Shown here: positions 22,366 through 33,509 of the stretch, one piece after another | How positions within the stretch are numbered: the stretch's first letter is position 1 | Layout: each line of letters opens with the position of its first letter | NCBI GenBank assembly: GCA_020205615.1 | Contig: CM035162.1 | Location: 42,646,464-42,710,463, forward strand | Source of the DNA: Panax quinquefolius | Taxonomy: Eukaryota > Streptophyta > Magnoliopsida > Apiales > Araliaceae | Direction: 5' to 3' | DNA: 64,000 nucleotides | Made by a program: the position numbers and the translations under genes | The notes under the pieces: generated by a model | Told to the model about the DNA's origin: nothing | What the model saw: only the letters and a program-made list of their open reading frames with translations | The model's database searches: none

Positions 22366-23982
22366 GGTTCCTGCAGGGTTTGTGGACGGGATGCTAGAGC
22401 ATTGGGTACCGGATAGGCAGGTCTTCCAATTCGGGACCCATGAGTTGACTCCTACTCTGGAGGAGTATCACGATTGACGATGTTGTCTTTAGACAGACCT
22501 TGCGTGCACATAGCTTTGGGAGACATGAGTAGACGGTTCATGACTCTCACTAGATTGCGACGCAGAGTAGTGCAGGATGAGCTGACATCTGGCCACGTGA
22601 TATCCCAGCATTTTCTGTGTGACAGATTTGGCTCGGAGGATAGCTATTCACGATATTCTGGGGATTTCACCGCACCAAAGGACCATTGGCGTGTGGCCAG
22701 GGTTGATGTATTGATGCTATACATATTATCGTATGTCTATATGCCACGGTACATGGATGAGATAGACATAGGTGTCATCATGGCCGTGAGAGCTCTCAGG
22801 GAGGGTTGCACCATTATACCTATGATTGTAGTAGAGACCCTGCGGTCAGCATCCTATTGTTGTACTTATCTGACAGAAGTGTTCACGGATAGTTCGGTCA
22901 TGCTGTACGTGTGGTTTATGTCACACTTAAGACCGATTGGTACCTTTAGACGGCATGGATATTGTTTCACCCATGATATAGCCATGTCACACTCCTTTCA
23001 GCCATCGGAGTGTATAAGTGCTCTGTCTTAGTCCACATTTTTGGCAGGCATCAGAGATCCATTCAGTATATTACCGTGTTCGGGGCTTAGCTCACCATAC
23101 AGCTTCATTACTCATGCTCCGAGCATGGACTACCTCCCTCCGGGCTGGTTTGAGGCGTGACTACTTATCACCCATTTGGCCATGATGTCGCGGTTTGACC
23201 GGTTCGAGGATTTTCATCCTTTCGAGGGGGCGATAAAGTCGACCTTGACTTCTCAATATCTTTCGTGCAGAGGACCGATCCCGTGTATGCGCTTGTTGGG
23301 ATCGATGTGATATAGGCGCTTTTTCTATGAGCCATCCGGGTTATTACGCATACAGTATTCGCATGGATGGAGACATAGATTTTATCTACCGCTGGCGAGA
23401 TGTCTATAATCTTGGGATAATGAGTCGATGATGTAGAGCCCTTGGAGGACATTGATTCCTACATCGAGGAGGAGTCCACTGTTGGGTTGCCAGCATTTCC
23501 TCTGGATTCTCCCAAGATTACTAATCTTGTTGTGATTCAAAGACTCAAAGACAAGATGCTTTGAGCAGAGTCTTCATCTGATGACCTTTGAGAGAGATCA
23601 GGCTCGATCTATGATGTTGACTGCTCTTGATGGGAGAGAAGTAGCTCTATTAGAGAGAGACGAGGCATTAGCTCGCAGAGATATCGCTGTTATTGAGCGG
23701 GATGAGGCTAGATCAGCCAGAGACGCATTGATAGTTGAGTGGGATAGTGCTATATCTACCTGGGATGCAGCCGTCATAGATAGTACTGCCGTGAGGTCCC
23801 TTACCACTGGCATGATCACAGAGATGAGTGCATATATTGATGATCATATGGTCACCATGCAGATGGCCGCATATTTATTGGGTCGCGTGGATATTCTCGT
23901 ACAGGAGACCACAGCTTCACCTCCATCTTCTGAGAGGGACGCCATGTTGGGCTTGTTAGCTCGCATATACCCTGACTTGTAG
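22366..23982 (+). pseudogene. Antisense extra gene of element B: plant mobile domain/DUF7745-like with C-terminal coiled coil
   Basis: After an AG acceptor the frame reads VDGMLEHWVPDRQVFQFGTH and ELTPTLEEYHD, the entry motif of plant-mobile-domain/DUF7745-type proteins. After one frameshift (22474) a 185-codon frame follows with 'WRVARVDVLMLYILSYVYMP', 'IPMIVVETLRSASYCCTYL' and 'LYVWFMSHLRPIG', which fit the middle of that family. 23032-23580 is coding-like in broken frames. 23581-23982 is a heptad-rich acidic/basic coiled coil (ERDEALARRDIAVIERDEAR) ending in TAG at 23980. It lies opposite to B's integrase, downstream of pol. Extra genes of this class are known in Tat elements but have no assigned role. 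Family assignment is from memory of motifs. Confidence 0.72.
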
Positions 23983-25128
23983 ATGAGCTTGTATTTTCCT
24001 GCACAGACTAGCTCAACCATTTTGTCATGTACAATTTACATTGTATATATCAAACAGTATTATATATATGATAGGGAAATATATTTTTGGATCACTTCCC
24101 TTTTAGATATGCTTTGCTACTTGCTTGATATTTTGCCTGCTGCTTCAGGGCTTGTGATCTTGATGTATTCTGAATTCCTCTTGGATGGATAGACATTGAG
24201 TTGTCTCTGGATATTTCAGAATGGATCATCGATCTTTGTGTATCCCTACCATCTTTGGTGTCTTGGGACTGGTTTCTGAATAAAAATGTAGAGAGGAGTG
24301 TGGCTTTCCTCTCTGAGATTGACATTGACCACACCACAGATGGTCGCCAGTACTTCTATATAGGAGAAGCCTAGTTAATTCCATCTCTTATGGATTGGTG
24401 TTGCTCTTCAAGGTATGACCGCAACTTAAATGGTCGCCGAATCTCCTATTTGGGGGGAGTTTAGGTAATTCCATCCCTTTGGTCTGAAGCCGAATGAAAT
24501 GTAGTGGATTGAAAGGTGATCCCAGTACCAGTTGACAATGGTTTGTGTTTTGGTAGGGGGTGAGACCGAACCATGAATGTCTGCCTACGTACTCCTATTG
24601 AAGAGGAGATCAAGTCTGTATAGTTCGAACCTGGTGTAAGAGGTTCAATGCTATGTATGGTAGAAATGGTGTAGGAATGTTTTTGGTTGTTTTTATTTTT
24701 ATAAGGGTAGAAATGTTTTTGTTGTTTTTGTTTTATTGCGACCGGGCCATATGAAATGGTTGCCTACGTACTCCTATTGAAGAGGAGACCAGGTCGGCGT
24801 AGTTCGCCCCTCAGTGCGAGAAGAAAAGCGTGGTCCCATGTGCAGGTCAGAGTGCGAGGAGGAGAAAGTTTAATCCTAGGTTGAGGATAAACTGCAGGTA
24901 CGAGAAGTTTGATCCCATGTGTGGGTAGCCAAACCGTAAACGCAAGAGGTTCAATTCGTAGTGGGATGACCTAAGTCGTAGGAACGCAAAGGAACCAGGC
25001 TGCTTACTTGAAAAATATGTTTCCCTGAGGGGCAAAGTGTAGAAAAGTTGTATGTGGTAAAGGGTTAAAGAACCGGAATGACTGGTGATCTGATGGTCCA
25101 ACACAAGGATGTTTGCTTGATGGCAACT
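23983..25128 (-). other. Element B 3' region with direct repeats
   Basis: No gene seen. The phrase 'tgcctacgtactcctattga' followed by 'agaggaga' and 'gtagttcg' occurs at about 24583-24635 and again at 24762-24810. A 'aattccatc..t' plus 'tggtcgcc' block is also duplicated (24345-24480). Such repeats are characteristic of Ogre/Tat 3' untranslated regions. Confidence 0.6.
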
Positions 25129-26116
25129 TCAGACATAGTACCGTTTCACGATATCTGAGTTGATGAGTTGTGGAAATTCATCGCCGTCCATTTCTTGTAA
25201 TCTGAGAGCACCTCCTATCAATATTTCCTTGACAATAAATGGGCCTTCCCAGTTAGGAGCGAATTTTCCTTTAGATTGATCTTGGTTGTCAAGGATCTTC
25301 TTCAAAACCAAGTCATGTTGTTTAAACTTCCGTAGCCGGACTTTTTTGTTATAGGATCTGGCGATCCTTTGTTGATATAACTGACCATGGAAGATAGTCG
25401 CGGTTCGCCTTTCGTCTATTAGAGACAATTGGTGATACCTGTCTTGTACCCATTAGTCTTCATCCAGCTCATCACTTGGAGGGATTCCATTTCAACTTCT
25501 ATGGGGAGTACTGCTTCCATCCCATAGGTTAAGGCGTAGGGGGTTGCCCAGTGGAAGTGCGCATTGAGGTTCTGTAGGCTAACAAAGTGAGAGGCAATAG
25601 GTCAGGCCAATCTTTGTGGTTGGCGGACATCTTTTGCATAATCTTCTTGATGTTTTTGTTAGCCGTTTCAACAGCACCATTCATCTTTGGACGATAGATG
25701 ACAGAGTTAAGATGTTTGATGTGGAATTTACTGCATAATTCCTCCATCATTTTGTTATTGAGGTTCTTAGCATTGTCTGACACAATCACCTCTGGTTGTC
25801 CATATCGACAAACGACATTGTTTCTGATGAAAGCAATGATGACTTCTTTAGTAACCCTGGGGAAGGAGGCTGCTTCTACCCACTTGGTGAAGTAGTTGAT
25901 CATGGTGAAGATAAATCGATGTCCATTACTGGCTTTAGGCTCAATAGGCCCGATAACGTCCATTCCCCACATTGAGAGGGGCCAAGGTGAACTCATATTG
26001 TGGAGTTCCCATGGATGGGCATGTATAGCATTCCCATGAATCTGGCACTAATAGCATCTCTTGACGTGGTCATTGCAATCAGCTTTGAGAGATAGCCAAT
26101 AATGTCCTATCCTGAG
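25129..26116 (-). pseudogene. int: Element B integrase, catalytic core and C-terminal domain
   Basis: The minus frame 25996-25529 contains the integrase core: WGMDVIGPIEPKASNGHRF (first Asp), PEVIVSDNAKNLNNKMMEEL (second Asp), NGAVETANKNIKKIMQK (Glu), then 'LLPLTLLAYRTSMRTSTGQP'. A second frame (25428-25129) has the C-terminal domain: QQRIARSYNKKVRLRKF, APNWEGPFIVKEIL, 'GALRLQEMDG'. A frameshift and stops separate them (25430-25530). The N-terminal zinc part lies partly upstream of element C, which interrupts the gene at 26117. Confidence 0.9.
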
Positions 26117-26667
26117 TGTGACGCCCCCAAAATAGGTATACATCACCCATTCTGAGTTGTCAATACATGGTACAGAAACAACTACAACTTTATTATTACA
26201 ACAATAAAACTGTGAGTTTGAATACAAATATTATCTTCTAGACAATATCTATACTCGAGATAAATCCTCATCACATTTATTGATACATTATTTTACAAAA
26301 TGGTGAGGACTACTAAATAACTCTCTCTAGAACTTTCATTCCATACCCCAGGCTTCATTCTCGCTTATATTCTCGCCTCACGAGAAGAAAAATGGAACAA
26401 AAAGGAAAAGGGTGAGCTCAACTAGCCCAGTAAAGAATATTATGACTAAGATAATATACAACAAATTATCGTTAGTCTTCAACAGGGAAAAATCTAATAG
26501 AATACAATAGACAACAAATTTTAAATCAATATTCGCAGCGGAAATAATAATTCATTAGAAGAGTTAGGTAGAGAATGCAAACTACTACCTTCTATGTATG
26601 AATTTAAAAGTTCATCGTCTATCTTTTATCCCTGTAACATCAATCAATATATATCTGGAATCAAATA

Positions 26668-26805
26668 TTCATCTTTGCACTACAAGCCAAAGATATTCAT
26701 CAGTTGGTCATGTTCATCTAAACACCTGTTCATCTTTGCACTACGGGTCAAAGATATTCTTCAGAAATCATTCATCTTTGCACTACAGGCCAAAGATATT
26801 CAATA
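26668..26805. repeat. Hairpin array in C's 3' LTR
   Basis: Three copies of catctttgcactac..g.c aaagatattc, each able to form the stem ATCTTTG/CAAAGAT. The matching array in the 5' LTR is at about 34058-34195. Confidence 0.8.
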
Positions 26806-26875
26806 ATATCATCATTTAAGACTGAGGATGATGAAAAATATTTTTAAAGAAACGAATCCAGTGAAACAAAATGAC

Positions 26876-26912
26876 AAGGATTAAGGATTAAGGATTAAGG
26901 ATTAAGGATTCG
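26876..26912. repeat. (aaggatt)5 in C's 3' LTR
   Basis: Five head-to-tail aaggatt units; the 5' LTR has four at 34268-34296. The E LTRs have a single unit at the same place. Confidence 0.9.
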
Positions 26913-27395
26913 TACTTTGTTTTATCCATGTCCAAAAATACCTCAAAAATAATTATAGTGGTGTAAAATTCAAGAATGATCAAAACATGGATACAATCAA
27001 AGATAGTATCCAGAATAGATGTTTTGGACGAAAAGAAAATTTTTTATTTTTCGATGAATGAATAGTCGTATTATTGTGAATAAATAATCAGTATCGTGAA
27101 TAGTGCTACCGTATCGTGAATAGTAACTCAGACACCAAAAGTTCCAAATTTGATAAAAAAAACTTCAGATCAATATTTCAACATAATGATATTGAAGAAA
27201 TAATATCATTACGAAAAAAATAATATCACTTACCTCACAAAGACAAGACTTAGTTGAAACAGGATATATAGGCTATGACTTGAACTTGCAAGTATAGCAA
27301 TACTCAAAGTATACTCAAAATACTCACAAGAATACGCTCGATAATATAGAGAGAAAACTTGATTTCGGTGTAATTTTCAATTCTAACCTAAGCAC

Positions 27396-27406
27396 CTATT
27401 TATAAG
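27396..27406 (-). promoter_or_regulatory. TATA box, C 3' LTR
   Basis: Minus reads CTTATAAATAG, upstream of GTGCTTAGGTTAGAATTG. The 5' LTR counterpart is at 34779-34788. Confidence 0.65.
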
Positions 27407-28760
27407 AAATTGCTTAGAACACCAAAGCGAGAAAATTTAATTTAATATTATTATATATATCAAAATTCCCACGCATACTCTTAAAATCTGATTTCAACTC
27501 AATAAGCACATGCCACCTTCTAGAAAAAGTAAGAAAAAACGTTTTTCTAATTTAAAATAATTTAAACTTCCAAAAATCAATTATTTCGGAGCTTCGGAAC
27601 TTAAATAATTCATAATAAATAGCCTTTTTGTCAGAAAATTCGAATCTCGCGACTTTTTATAGGAAAATCAATTCTCTACAACTTTGCAGAAGAAAGTTTT
27701 TCCAAATTCCAAATAGGAATTGACCGAAATCTACAAACGGACGATTTTACAAGCTATAATCAAATTTCAGTCAATAAATGGGGTCCACCGACATGTTTAA
27801 CATGTTTTAAACATTTATTACAACAAAAAATACTCTTCCTCCTCGTATACTCATATATCCCATATTCGTTGTAAAAATATCACCATTATTATATTATTAA
27901 AATATAATAATATATTTAAATGAATTATTTTATCAGAAAAAGATAAAATTTCAATTTTCAACAATTGTCACATTAAAATTTTCTCCATCTATATCCACAT
28001 AAAATCAATATTTTTCTCATCATATGAATCAATAATTAATTATTCACAAATAATATTACAGAATCACAATATTGACAACCGAGCGGTTCAGGAAGAGGGG
28101 CTTTCAATAAGAATTTCTCCTTCTTGGGTGGCGTAATTAGGTGACCAAACCTCTCCTTAGATGCAGAACTTTCTAGACATTGCCAATAATGTTATCTAAT
28201 AATATTATTAGGATAATATGAATTATTGCTTCGATAATGAAAAATATTGTGTAATGACAATTATTGAAACAACAATGAATATAAAATATCAACGCATGAC
28301 AATTATTAAATCAATAAAATAAAATCTTGATCGGTAATTATTGTAACCATTATTGAGTAGTGCCTTCTTACGTAAGAATCAATAATTGGTGCAATACCTG
28401 GTGTCTTCTTGTGTGTTAACCACAGAGTATTTTAATAGTATTAATTGGTGAATAACTACGCTAGTATTATTTTTAAACAACTTATATTTGTCATTTTCTT
28501 CATCCAATCACTTTTCGTTGTGGGGCCCACACACATTTTGCTGGCCGTCGTCGCATTTAATATTCCACAAGCGATCTGAATATTCCACGACCAAACGAAT
28601 ATTCCCCGATAACAATGAATATTTTATAACCACTTGCTTTATTTTAAAATATTTGCGTATTTTACCCATAACTATCCACATTAATCAAATCAACCCTTAC
28701 TATTTCAAAATAATAAATAGAGAAAATTAAATTTCATTAATAATAAGTTGGGGTCTTACA

Positions 28761-28774
28761 ACCTCCCTCCTTAT
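28761..28774 (-). other. Polypurine tract of element C
   Basis: Minus reads ATAAGGAGGGAGGT next to the LTR start TGTAAGACCCC, identical to the tract of the E elements. Confidence 0.88.
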
Positions 28775-30115
28775 GAAATTTTCGTCCTCGAAATTGGACG
28801 TCACGTACTGGTGTTTCAAAAAGGTGAGGATACCTCGCTTTCATTTTCGTTTCCAATTCCCGGTCATTTCCTCTATAGCATGATTCCTCCACAAAACTTT
28901 AACTTGTGGTATGACCTTTCTTGGCGTAGGACATGCTCCTTCTATCCAAGATCTTGACGGTACCTCTCCTCATACGTTAAGTCTTGGCTATTTCGTCCCG
29001 GTTCTAACTCTATAAGCGTGGTTTGGGTCTTTCACATATTTCTGAAATGCGGATATGTGAAACACATTATGAACACGAGACATACTCGAGGTAACGCAAG
29101 TCTATAGGCTACATTTCCTACTCGGTCAAGAATTTGAAATGGACCGATAAATCGTGGATTGAGTTTTCCTCTCTTCCCAAATCTTGTAACTCCCTTCCAT
29201 GGAGCAACTCATGACAATCATGATCCCCTATACTAAATTCCACGTCCTTTCGATGAAGATCCGCATAACTCTTTTTGTCGATCTTGTGTACGTTTGTATC
29301 GTTAATCGAATCATTTGAATCTTTTCGGTAGTCATACGTCTTAACTCGGGTCCCAACAATGTTGCTTCACCCACCTCATCCCAACATATTGGAGAGCGAC
29401 ACTTTCGTCCATATAATGCTTCAAATGGAGCCACACCTATACTTGCGATAAGCTGTTGTTGTAGGAGAATTCCACCAATGGTAAATACTTATCCCAATTG
29501 CCCTTGAAGTCTAGGACACGAGTCTTAATAGATCTTCAAGAGTTTGAATAGTCCTCTCGATTGTCCGTCTGGTTTGAGGATGGTATGCGAATCGAATCGT
29601 AATCTGTGCCCATAGCTTTTTGCAAGCTAACCCAAAATCTTGAAGTAAATCTTGGGTCACGATCCGAAACTATGGATACTGGCATGCCATGTAACCTCAC
29701 AATCTCATTTACATATATAACGTTCAAGGGAATAAGTCTCCCGTATCGGCAAGAAATGAGCAGACTTAGTTAATCTATCAACAATAACCCAAATAGCATT
29801 GATGCCTTGAGAAACCGTAGGAAGACTCAAAATGTGAAATCCCATGGTAATGTGTTCCCACTTCCATTTCGGAATCTCAAGTGGTTGCAACGGACCCTTA
29901 GGTACTAGATGTTCCGCCTTTACACGTTGACAAGTTAAACACATTGAGATAAACTTTGCAATCTCTCTCTTCATATTGTTCCACCAAAATGTATGTCGAA
30001 GATCACGATACATTTTAGTACTTCCAAGATGGATTGCAAATGGTGTATTGTGTGCCTCCATCATAATCTTGTACTTCAAATCAGAGTCGTTAGGGACACA
30101 AAGTCTGGAGTGGAC
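28775..30115 (-). pseudogene. int: Element C integrase and chromodomain-like tail
   Basis: From 30079 down, the minus frames show the HHCC-type zinc region and core entry (HNTPFAIHLGSTKMYRDLRH, MCLTCQRVKAEH, PKWKWEHITM), then '[20 protein letters not shown]'. Next come [14 protein letters not shown] (second catalytic Asp) and 'MAPFEALYGRKCRSPICWDE'. A 'VKILDRRSMSY'-like segment near 28940 and an 'ETKMKARY' end mark the chromodomain-type tail of Tekay. At least five frame breaks are present as read. Confidence 0.88.
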
Positions 30116-31620
30116 TCAAAGTATTCCTTCTTCATCAGTTCTCGCTTTCGGAATAGCTTCTTCTTGTACTTTCTTCTTCATACGCATCAGCTCCGGGTCG
30201 GTGGCTTGAGCAACCTTAAATTTTTCTATTAAAGTTGGCTCTATACGTATACTTGACATCATCGCACTCATTCCTGCATATGATCTTCTACTCAACGCGT
30301 CAGCTACCACGTTCGCTTTTCCAAGATGGTATTAAATAGTGTGGTCGCAGTCTTTCAATAGCTCGAGTCAACGTCTCTGCCGCATGTTGAGTTCTTTTTG
30401 AGTGAAGAAATATTTAAGGCTTTTATGATATGAATATATCTCCACTTTCTCCCCATATAGATAGTGCCTCCATATCTTTAGTGCGAAAATGACTGCTGCC
30501 AACTCTAGATCATGAGTAGGATAATTCATCTCATATTCTTTAAGTTGTCGCGAGGCATAGGCTATGACTTTTCCACGTTGCATTAGAACACATCCTAACC
30601 CTTTGCCTGAAGTATCGTTGTAGATAACAAATCCATCCGAACCAGATGGTATTGTTAGAAACAGTCTTAGAAATAAGTCTCCTCTTAATCTCTTGGAAAC
30701 TCTTCTCGCATTCTTCGCTCCAAGCGAATTTTGTATCCTTCCGGAGTTATTTGAGTTAATGGAGTAGCGATTCGAGAAAACCCTTCCACGAATCTCCGAT
30801 AATAACCAGCTAGACCCAGAAAGCTACGTACTTCGGTCACCGACTTCGGTTGCTCCCAACTTTGTATTGCTTCAATCTTCGTAGGGTCCACGGATACTCC
30901 ATGTTTTGACACCACGTGCCCAAGAAATGCTACTTCCTCAAGCCAGGACTCGCATTTCTTCAATTTGTCATATAGTTTGTTTTCACGAAGCCTTTGGAGT
31001 ACCGACTTCAAATGGTGCTCATGATCTTCACGACTTTTAGAATATATGAGGATGTCATCAATAAAGACAACAACAAAACCGATCCAAATATTCCTTGAAT
31101 ACTCGGTTCATCATATCCATGAAAGTCAGCGAGGAGCATTAGTCGATCAAGAAAGACATGACTACGAATTCATAATGCACATACGAAGGAGTTAAGGCGG
31201 TCTTTGGAATATCCTCGGTTCTAATCTTGGTGATGATATCCGAGCGAAGATCGATTTTTGAAAAGAATTGTGCCCTTACTAATTGGTCAAACAAGTCATC
31301 AATACGAGGTAGAGGATACCTATTCTTGATGGTGACATGGTTCAATTCGATAGTTAATACATAGTCGCATACTCCGTCTTTCTTCTTTACGAATAAAAGC
31401 AGGAGCACCCCGAGGAGATGTCTTGGGGACGAATGAAGCCGATGTCCAATAATTCACGTAGTTGGACCTTTAACTCCTGAAGTTCAATAGGAGCCATTCG
31501 ATATAGGGTTTTAAAATGGGCTTTATACCGGGTTCAAGATCAATAAAGAATTCAACTTCACGTTACGGGGTAGACCAAGGGAAGTTCTTCAGAAATCGTC
31601 GGAAAGTCAATAACAACAGA
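30116..31620 (-). pseudogene. rt: Element C reverse transcriptase and RNase H
   Basis: Minus frames: '[20 protein letters not shown]' and '[12 protein letters not shown]' (fingers/palm), 'VMSF', '[16 protein letters not shown]' and a broken YADD/IDD region near 31060-31110. Then '[20 protein letters not shown]', '[20 protein letters not shown]' (connection), [20 protein letters not shown] with [20 protein letters not shown] (RNase H), ending in ADALSRRSYAG. Several frameshifts. Confidence 0.88.
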
Positions 31621-32170
31621 ATATTATTCAAATTTGGCGTTTCTTTATTCAAATCCATAACATGGGCTAAGAAAGCTTGACATTCATTTTCAATAAACGA
31701 ATAGCTTTATGATTAGATATGATGGTGATTGATTTTAATGGTTTAGTTGCTTGAATTACATACAACAGGTTGGTTAGGAATATGAAAACTAACAACCTTA
31801 CGAAAACAATCAATTTTGGCATGATGAGTAGTTAACCAATCAATCCCTAAAATAACATCAAAAGCAAGTATCTTTAAAGAGATAAGGTCAAAAGGTAAGG
31901 TAATGGTGCCAACTTGAATCAAACAAGATTTATAAGCGATTGGATGTGATGAAAGTTTCTCCTAACGGAGTTTCCATAGATAGGTCAAAGTCTAATTTCT
32001 CGAGTCAAGTTTAAACATTGAGCACAAGGGGAGAGATAAATGAATGGGTAGCACCAGTATCAAGTAAGGTATAAACTTCGCAAGAATTTATAAATAGCTT
32101 ACCGTGATCACCTCGTTTGGGTTCCTCGCATTTTGACCGATCCACAACAAACGCTCTTCCGGAATCGTGA
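31621..32170 (-). pseudogene. pro: Element C protease region, decayed
   Basis: Position and fragments fit the aspartic protease between gag and RT. The plus strand near 32045-32100 reads as the complement of a 'YTLLDTGATHSF'-like stretch (gtatcaagtaaggtataaactt). No long frame is preserved. Confidence 0.55.
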
Positions 32171-33340
32171 CTTTGACTTTTTTGGGATGATCTTTTGAGT
32201 CACCGTCCCCATTGAACTAGGTTTCGCTATCGCATAATCTCGGCGATATGTCCTTCCTTTCCACAATTATAGCATACCTTGAACTATTGTAGGCAGGTTT
32301 GGTGATATATCCCTCTTTCCGCATTTATAGCATATATAATGGGTTGGTCGTTTCTCCTCCTTAGAACCGGTTGTTGTCACGGCCTTCGCTTTGTCGTCTT
32401 CACATGGTCGTTGTTAAATCTACTCTTTTAAAATCTCCTCGACTCGCTTCTTCTATTTTCATGGCCATGATTACCACTAGAGTGGTTACCATTTTGTCCG
32501 TCTGTTTCTTTCTCCATTTGGTTATCATTATTACATTGATTCGCTATCTACGGTATGATCCAAGGTTATGGTCCCTCGGTTGAACATACTCGTTATCTCG
32601 CTCTAACAATTGAGCCACATTAACAACATCCGAAAGAGAAAAAATTTATGAGAAATGAGATATTGTCGTATGTCGGGTTTCAAACCTCTAGAAACATCCG
32701 CGTCATCGTTCCTCATTCTCCACCAAATGAGGTGCAAACACGGATAACTCTGCAAACTTTGCCTCGTACTAAGACACCGTTATGTTGTTTTGTTCTAATC
32801 GATGAACTCCACTTCCTTCATATAGACGAACACTTTTTGGAAAGTATTTGTCATTAAATAATTTCAAACGTCTCCCAAGACATGCTTTGAGTGCGGTGGA
32901 TGGGAACGCTTCACTGAACTCCCACCGATGAGTACGCCTCGCCACGGAACATAAAGGTGACGAATGGAACCTACATTCCTCCGTGCATCCCAAGACATCG
33001 AATATCTTGGTAATTTGCTTGACCCATGTTTCCGCCATGATCGGATCGGCTTTCCCTTAAATTCTGGTGGTCCCAACTCTTTGTATTGTTTGGTTTGTGA
33101 CAACCCGTGAATTGCTATCATTTCCTCTATATTTTGAACACGAGTCTCCTAAATGCGATTTTGCATGAGCGCAAAAAGCTTCTAAACATCCCTCGTTCAT
33201 CATCGCTTTCGGTGGTGTTGTTCACGGGAGGAACATTGCCCGACTGTTGCACGTTCTCCTCGTTGGTGAGTACAGAGCGTCTCCAGTCTCATTTCCATTG
33301 TTAATATTCTCGATTCGACATTCTCAAATCATGTCATAAA
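32171..33340 (-). pseudogene. gag: Element C gag
   Basis: Minus frames include 'AETWVKQITKIFDVLGCTEE', 'LFNDKYFPKSV' and an 'RFAPHLV'-like stretch, the conserved core of Tekay gag. Two CCHC knuckles lie at about 32245-32345 (CYNCGK and CYKCGK complements, slightly broken). Frameshifts are frequent. The 5' start near 33330 cannot be fixed. Confidence 0.82.
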
Positions 33341-33509
33341 ACAAGGGTTAATTAAGGAAATCAATATATCATATAATATCCTTATATCTTGACCAACTAA
33401 CAAATAAGCTTAGGTAGGACACACTAGCGAAGGATTTACTCGTCTCTCCCCTCCTAGTTCTATTCCCAGATCTCCGCTAGAGATCATATCCTAAGCTCGA
33501 TACCAACCG
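33341..33509 (-). other. Element C leader with primer-binding site
   Basis: taagctcgataccaac at 33492-33507 reads GTTGGTATCGAGCTTA on minus, close to the tRNA-iMet-type site TGGTATCAGAGC of plant Ty3/gypsy elements (one base missing). The preceding leader matches that of D (17700-17838) and E (49170-49330). Confidence 0.82.

Larger units (their letters stand above)
26117..28760 (-). repeat. Element C 3' LTR
   Basis: The plus strand starts tgtgacgcccccaaaatagg and ends ttggggtcttaca. It contains three ATCTTTG/CAAAGAT hairpins (26668-26805), a 7-bp aaggatt repeat with five copies (26876-26912), a short gtgaatagt array (27050-27130) and a TATA box (27396-27406). Confidence 0.92.

Noticed and set aside
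26876..26912. aaggatt repeat considered as telomere-like
   Set aside because: Unit differs from the plant telomere repeat TTTAGGG and has only four or five copies.
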